A stretch of DNA of 64,000 bases from Pachyseris speciosa (taxonomy: Eukaryota > Cnidaria > Anthozoa > Scleractinia > Pachyseridae): the NCBI GenBank assembly GCA_016490735.1, contig JAEMWC010000031.1:182501-246500 (forward strand), given 5' to 3'. The position numbers and the translations under genes are program-made. Each line of letters starts with the position of its first letter. Within the stretch, counting starts at the first letter, position 1. Below, piece after piece: positions 59,502 to 64,000 of the stretch. The notes below the pieces were generated by a model. That model was not told the origin of the DNA. It did no database searches and saw only the letters and a program-made list of their open reading frames with translations.

Positions 59502-62470
59502 ATGAGTCGAAATCAGCTCGTAAGAGAATTATTGAAAAATGTAAGCGCCGAGGAATTAAAAAAATTTGTTGAGTACAGAAATATGGAAAAAGCGGAGAAG
59601 CCATTTTTAATACCACCTCCAATTCGATTCAGAGATAAACCAATTCCTGCTCCAAGAAAATCGGAAAAAAGATGGTTAAGGAATATGAAGATAATATCAC
59701 CCTACCACCTGTTGAATTCAGAGATGAAAAACCAATCCCATTGCCTAGAACTAAAAAGTTAGTTAAACCCGTCCCATTACCTAGAACCAGAATAGAGCAA
59801 ACAAATAAAGCTCTAAAAGGATACACTACGTCGTTTGAAATCACATTAGTTCAATTGCAAAACACACGAAAAGCCATTGCAAAGCATTTCAAAAAAACTA
59901 CTGAGTGATACCAAAGGATTCACATTCGATGAATCATTAAAAATTACATTCACAAAATTCTCCGGTGATGAACAAATACATAAAACAGCTTATTTCAACA
60001 GCAAACCAAAAACAATAATTCATAAAAATGAAATAAACGAAGAATTACAAACGTCTAAATTAGAGATATTAAACGGCATTGCAGTTTGGATATCAGAGGG
60101 TTCAGGTTGGACTATTGAATTTGTTGATAATCATTATACAAATATTGTATTTGGATCTTCATATATACAACTACCATCAGAACTCAGAAACAGTGCTAAA
60201 GGATTGATAAACGTTAAAAATAAAAATAATGAATGTTTCAAATGGTGTCAGACATTTAAATCCACAGGAAAAATATCCACAAAGAAGAAAAAAGAATGAT
60301 AAAACGTTTGTCAGTAAACTTGATTACACAGGTATCGAATTTCTAGTCAATCAAAAACCGTATAATGAAATTAAGAAACAGAACAGCATTTGCATCAATT
60401 TATTTGGCTATGAAAAAAACCCCCAACCATTTCCAATATATATCTCAAAGGAACAGTTTGAAGATCAAATGAGCCTAATATTGATAACTGAAGGTGAAAA
60501 TAAACATATATTATAAAAGATTTCAATAAGTTCATGTATAATCAGACAAAGCACCAACATAGAAAGCATTTTTGTATGTATTGTTTACAGTGTTTCAGTT
60601 CTGAAGAAGTCCTTAAAAATCACAAAGAAAAAAATTAACGGCAAACAAGCAGTAAAAATGCCTCAAAAAGGTGAAAACATATTGAAATTTAATAATTTTC
60701 ATAAACAATTACCAGTACCATTTGTCATCTATGCAGATTTTGAAGCTATAACAGAAAAAGTACAAGGATCTTATCTGGATCTTATACTGGATCTTATCAA
60801 TACCATATAGACTGTGGATATGGGTACTTGGTTATCTGTTGTTATGATGATAAATATAGTAAGCCAGTTCAGATATAGAGAGGAGAAAATCCTGTTTACA
60901 AATTTTTGGAGAATATGCTTGATGAGGTCAACTGGTGTAAAAAGATTACGAACAAAGAATTTAATAAACCATGAGAATGACTGATGAAGACGAAAGCAAT
61001 TTTAAGAAATCTAATGAATGCCATATTTGCAATAAAAAATATACTAGTTAGATATCATTGTCACAGTACTGGTAACTATAGGGCTTACTGTAATTTGCGA
61101 AACGAATCGAAACGAAATGAAAATCTGTAATTTGCGAAATGGACTCAAAATCTGTAATTTACAAAATGAAAATCTGTAATTTGCGAAATGAAAATATGTA
61201 ATTTGCGAAAAGGAAATCTGTAATTTGCGAAATGAAAATATGTAATTTGCTAAATGGAAATCTGTAATTTGCGTAATGGAATCTGTAATTTGCGAAATGG
61301 AAATCTGTATTTTGCGAAATGAGCTCAAAATATGTATTTAGCGAATGGAATAAGTTATTTACAAATTACAGATAAACAAAAGCAATGGAGGGATCCATTT
61401 ACCGTTTAAACTGAAAGTGATGCACGCATCCTTCGTTTAATGTTAGATGAGAATTGTGCAATTTTACCCAAAAATACAGATCTTTGATGAAAAAATTGCT
61501 GGCGTTGTAACTGTGCTCTCGATAGGGTGTTATTAATGTAGTTGATGAATATTTGGATATTTCGGCGTGGAATGCGTGACTCTTTCCCTTCGTATGTAAA
61601 AAAAATTATGGCGTGACATGTAAGTACCGTGAAAGGACTAAAGTTAAGAAAAGAGAGAAAGAAAGCTAGGGCAACAACCCTCCCTCACCACCGCATGTAG
61701 CGAAATTAAAACTGTCCCGGCTATCCAAAACTGTTTTGTCATAACAAATGGGTCTGCACCAAATAACAACTATGTCATTAAAAACAGCTTGATGAGCCGA
61801 AGCTTAAGATAGAATAAGTCAACGAATTTTAAACATGGGTCAAGGAATTAATCATTCAGGCCAGGAATAATTGACGCTTATACCTGGCTTGCAACGTGCC
61901 GTAGCAACAGTAACAACAACACGTATATAATGCATAAAACGGCTTATGACTAATGACCTAATCAGTGTCTTCGCAAATTACAGATTTTCATTTCGTTTTG
62001 TTTCGTTTCGTTTCGCAAATTATAGTAAGCCAAGTATAGAGGGTCAGCTCAACAAGATTGCAACATAAATTTCAGGTTGACTGATAAAACTACCAGCAAT
62101 ATTTTATAATCTCCGCGGATACGACTGTCATTTCATTATGCAACAAATTGGTACCATAGCTAAAAAGCACACATAAAAACAAAAAAAAGGCGAGGAGAAA
62201 CAGATGGGCAAATGTGGGAAAAATACATGGCTTTCATACTCGGTAAACAATTAGTATTCGTAGACAGCTTTCAGTTCATGAGTTCATCTCTTGATAAACT
62301 AGTTAGCAACCTGCCAAATGAAGCATTGAAATATACGTCAACAGAATTGATAGATGAGCAGTTCGAACTAAGAAACAAAAAGGTGTATATCCTTATGATT
62401 ACATGGACTCTTTCAATAAATTCAGTGGCACACAATTACCATCTAAGAATGTGTTCTACAGCATCATGAG
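59502..62470 (+). pseudogene. Polinton C: family B DNA polymerase, truncated and split
   Basis: MSRNQLVRELLKNVSAEELK, KPIPAPRK, KPIPLPRTK, KPVPLPRTR (three PxPxPR repeats), ISEGSGWTIEFVDNHYTNIV, NNECFKWCQ, FGYEKNPQPFPIYISKEQFE, a zinc finger (HFCMYCLQCFSSEEVL), Exo I YADFEAI (60,730), then a 950-bp transposon (61,082-62,031), Exo II region LRGYDCHFIMQQIG and MAFILGKQLVFVDSFQFMSS. Sequence ends near 62,470, before Exo III. All polymerase motifs A-C are gone. Many frameshifts. Confidence 0.8.
61082..62031. mobile_element. Non-autonomous DNA transposon with 8-bp target repeat and internal minisatellite
   Basis: Termini GGCTTACTGTAATTTGCGAA and its inverse (TTCGCAAATTATAGTAAGCC) bounded by AACTATAG (61,074-61,081) and AAGTATAG (62,032-62,039), an 8-bp duplication with one mismatch, as for hAT-type elements. 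From 61,090 to 61,330 the tip sequence AATCTGTAATTTGCGAAATG is repeated about ten times. No transposase ORF. It sits in the polymerase gene of C. Confidence 0.75.
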
Positions 62471-63999
62471 AGATAGGCGTTCGAGAGGCGCATGTGACTA
62501 CTGCGGAGATGTACAAGGGGAATATATGGATGTAGAATATTTGTCAAATATTCTGTTATGTGATTAGGGGTAGCTGAATATATGAAAAATAATGCATAAC
62601 ATTGGTGATGAGAGATTGCTGACTTTGACAGTTTGTTTTGGATTTTCTCCCAAAAAGGCCACTAAAAGAACAAGAAATGGTTCTGAATAATTATGGCGTG
62701 TGGGTGATTCTGGTGTAATTGCTAACAAAAGCACTGTTTTTATTCAGATAATACTTATATCGGAATTTAAATTCTTATTTGTTGGCTTTATAAATTTTCA
62801 ATAAAAGTAATGCAGAACAAAACGCTTTTATTAAACTGCAAGAGGTTCATGTAACCTTTACAGAATACAATTTGGCACTCCACTGCATTCTCCTTGTAGT
62901 TTATGGAGTGGCAAATACCGTAAGAGCTCTATTAAGCCCGCCGTCTCTATTAAGCCCCCTCTCTAATAAGCCCCCAGTTTGGAAGTCAGGTTTTGAAATA
63001 AGCCCCCCATCTCTAATAAACCCTCCCCCCTTAGGACACAAGATTTTGTAATTAGTCCCTCCTATTCCCTCTTACGAAATCCACTTCATGCGGCCCAGAG
63101 GGGTTGTATTTGAACAAATATACACTCAAACACATAATACTGTTTACTGCTCTTTATTAAATAATATAGTCTCACTACAGCTGTTTGAGTTTTTTTTTAC
63201 AAAAACTATTTGAAGACCAAAACGGTGTGTTTAAAATTTTAAATAAGCCTCCCCCTCTCTATTAAGCCCCCCTCTCTAATAAGCCCCCTGGTAATGAGGC
63301 CTGAAATTAAATAACGTTACCTTTATTGCGCCATGAGGGCTACCTAGGTAGACGTTCAGGAGGAATTTTTCTCCATCATCAGCTTTGACTTTCTTCTTGC
63401 CACCTTTTTGTAGTAGTTTGGCTTTTATTGCAATCATCGAGGGCGAGAGGGGGAGGCTTATTTAAAATCTTAAACACACCGTTTTGGTCTTCAAATAGTT
63501 TTTGTAAAAAAACTCAAACAACTGCAGAGATTGTGCCTATATTGTTGGTAGTGGGTATTTCGTTTGGTTGAAGTGGATGTCATCAACACTGTCGATGGCA
63601 ACATTGCTGTACATGAGGACTGTGTTGTCTGATTGTTTATCAAGTTTAAATTTTCTCACTTTCCCTGGGCTTTTTGCCACACCTGCTTTTTTTAAATTTG
63701 TTATGCTTGACAGGCGAAAAACAAATCCTCAGAGTAATTCACTCGCTGTTTGTATACACATATCAAAGTAAGGCACTTTTTCATTCTTCTTTTTCTTCCA
63801 TGTTCTACAAAAGATAAACACAACAATATTAATATAAAATTATACGAAAATAATAACGCATAAGTAACATTTAAGTTGGGGTTAAACATTGTTTGTTTCA
63901 TAATACTACTACCGGTATTTAAGAACGATGAGAAAATAAATGAAACTATATTTACTTGGTTGTATTTGTAGAGTGCATCATAAGTTGCAACTTAAAAAT
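62471..63999. other. Non-coding repeat DNA with AAGCCCCC foldback
   Basis: No gene seen. Strings of TCTCTAATAAGCCCCC-type units at 62,935-63,035 and 63,240-63,290. An inverted repeat pairs 63,183-63,258 with 63,447-63,521 (CAAAACGGTGTGTTTAA core), a foldback element of about 340 bp. The rest is AT-rich with short random frames. Confidence 0.6.
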
Positions 64000-64000
64000 C

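Noticed and set aside
61044..61328. 94-residue minus-strand repeat protein
   Set aside because: It is only the translation of the transposon minisatellite.
61090..61330. CRISPR-like regular repeats
   Set aside because: Units are directly adjacent variants of the transposon tip with no spacers, and the window is eukaryotic.

Overview
The window is a repeat-built stretch of an animal nuclear genome. I infer an invertebrate, most likely an anthozoan cnidarian. The evidence is several Penelope-like retroelements (PLEs) with GIY-YIG ends, L1-type LINEs, tRNA-derived SINEs, foldback MITEs, and above all Polinton/Maverick (adintovirus-like) DNA elements. I see no ordinary host gene, rRNA gene or CRISPR array. 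Almost every ORF belongs to a mobile element, and most carry frameshifts or stops.

Layout. 1-7.4 kb: PLE remnants on both strands, one with a 550-bp inverted duplication, plus SINEs and microsatellites. 7.4-9.2 kb: AT-rich Polinton remnant (called D) with late-factor-like, core-like and penton genes, then a PLE scrap. 9.5-28.29 kb: GC-richer Polinton 'A' with protein-primed-type DNA polymerase B, inverted integrase, zinc-ribbon factor, membrane protein, collagen-like fibre, packaging ATPase, core-like protein, penton, major capsid protein (MCP), minor capsid protein, adenain-like protease and a small zinc-ribbon protein. An L1 copy with a 14-bp target duplication splits its MCP gene, and other LINE and PLE pieces split its polymerase. 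28.29-34.12 kb and 58.55-62.47 kb: two halves of Polinton 'C'. 34,119-58,552: Polinton 'B', almost complete, with 182-bp terminal inverted repeats (180/182 identical) and a 6-bp target duplication AACGAA. B landed inside a small gene of C, whose reading frame continues on the far side. 62.5-64 kb: non-coding foldback repeats.

How the genes work together. In B, genes diverge from the ATPase/core border. Minus strand: ATPase, a long phage-like repeat fibre, two small proteins. Plus strand: core-like protein, penton, MCP, minor capsid proteins, protease, zinc ribbon, a phospholipase A2 (PLA2) domain protein, integrase with chromodomain, a BRO-N/nuclease protein, an AT-hook/zinc-finger protein, then DNA polymerase B. 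This is a full virion-building and self-replicating set, so the elements are endogenous viruses as much as transposons.

Most interesting signals: (1) the PLA2 gene and the integrase gene of B overlap in the -1 frame at a canonical slippery heptamer A AAA AAC, followed after 7 nt by a 10-bp stem, and the integrase frame has no ATG before its first catalytic Asp; (2) a TCTA motif 11-17 nt before many start codons of B, resembling the TCTA late promoter of CroV and Mavirus, in an element that also encodes a VLTF3-like factor; (3) a conserved adenain-type cleavage motif at the same place in the minor capsid protein of A, B and C; (4) Polinton-in-Polinton nesting with exact junctions; (5) conserved PxPxPR repeats at the polymerase N-terminus. 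All family names are from reading motifs; no search was run.
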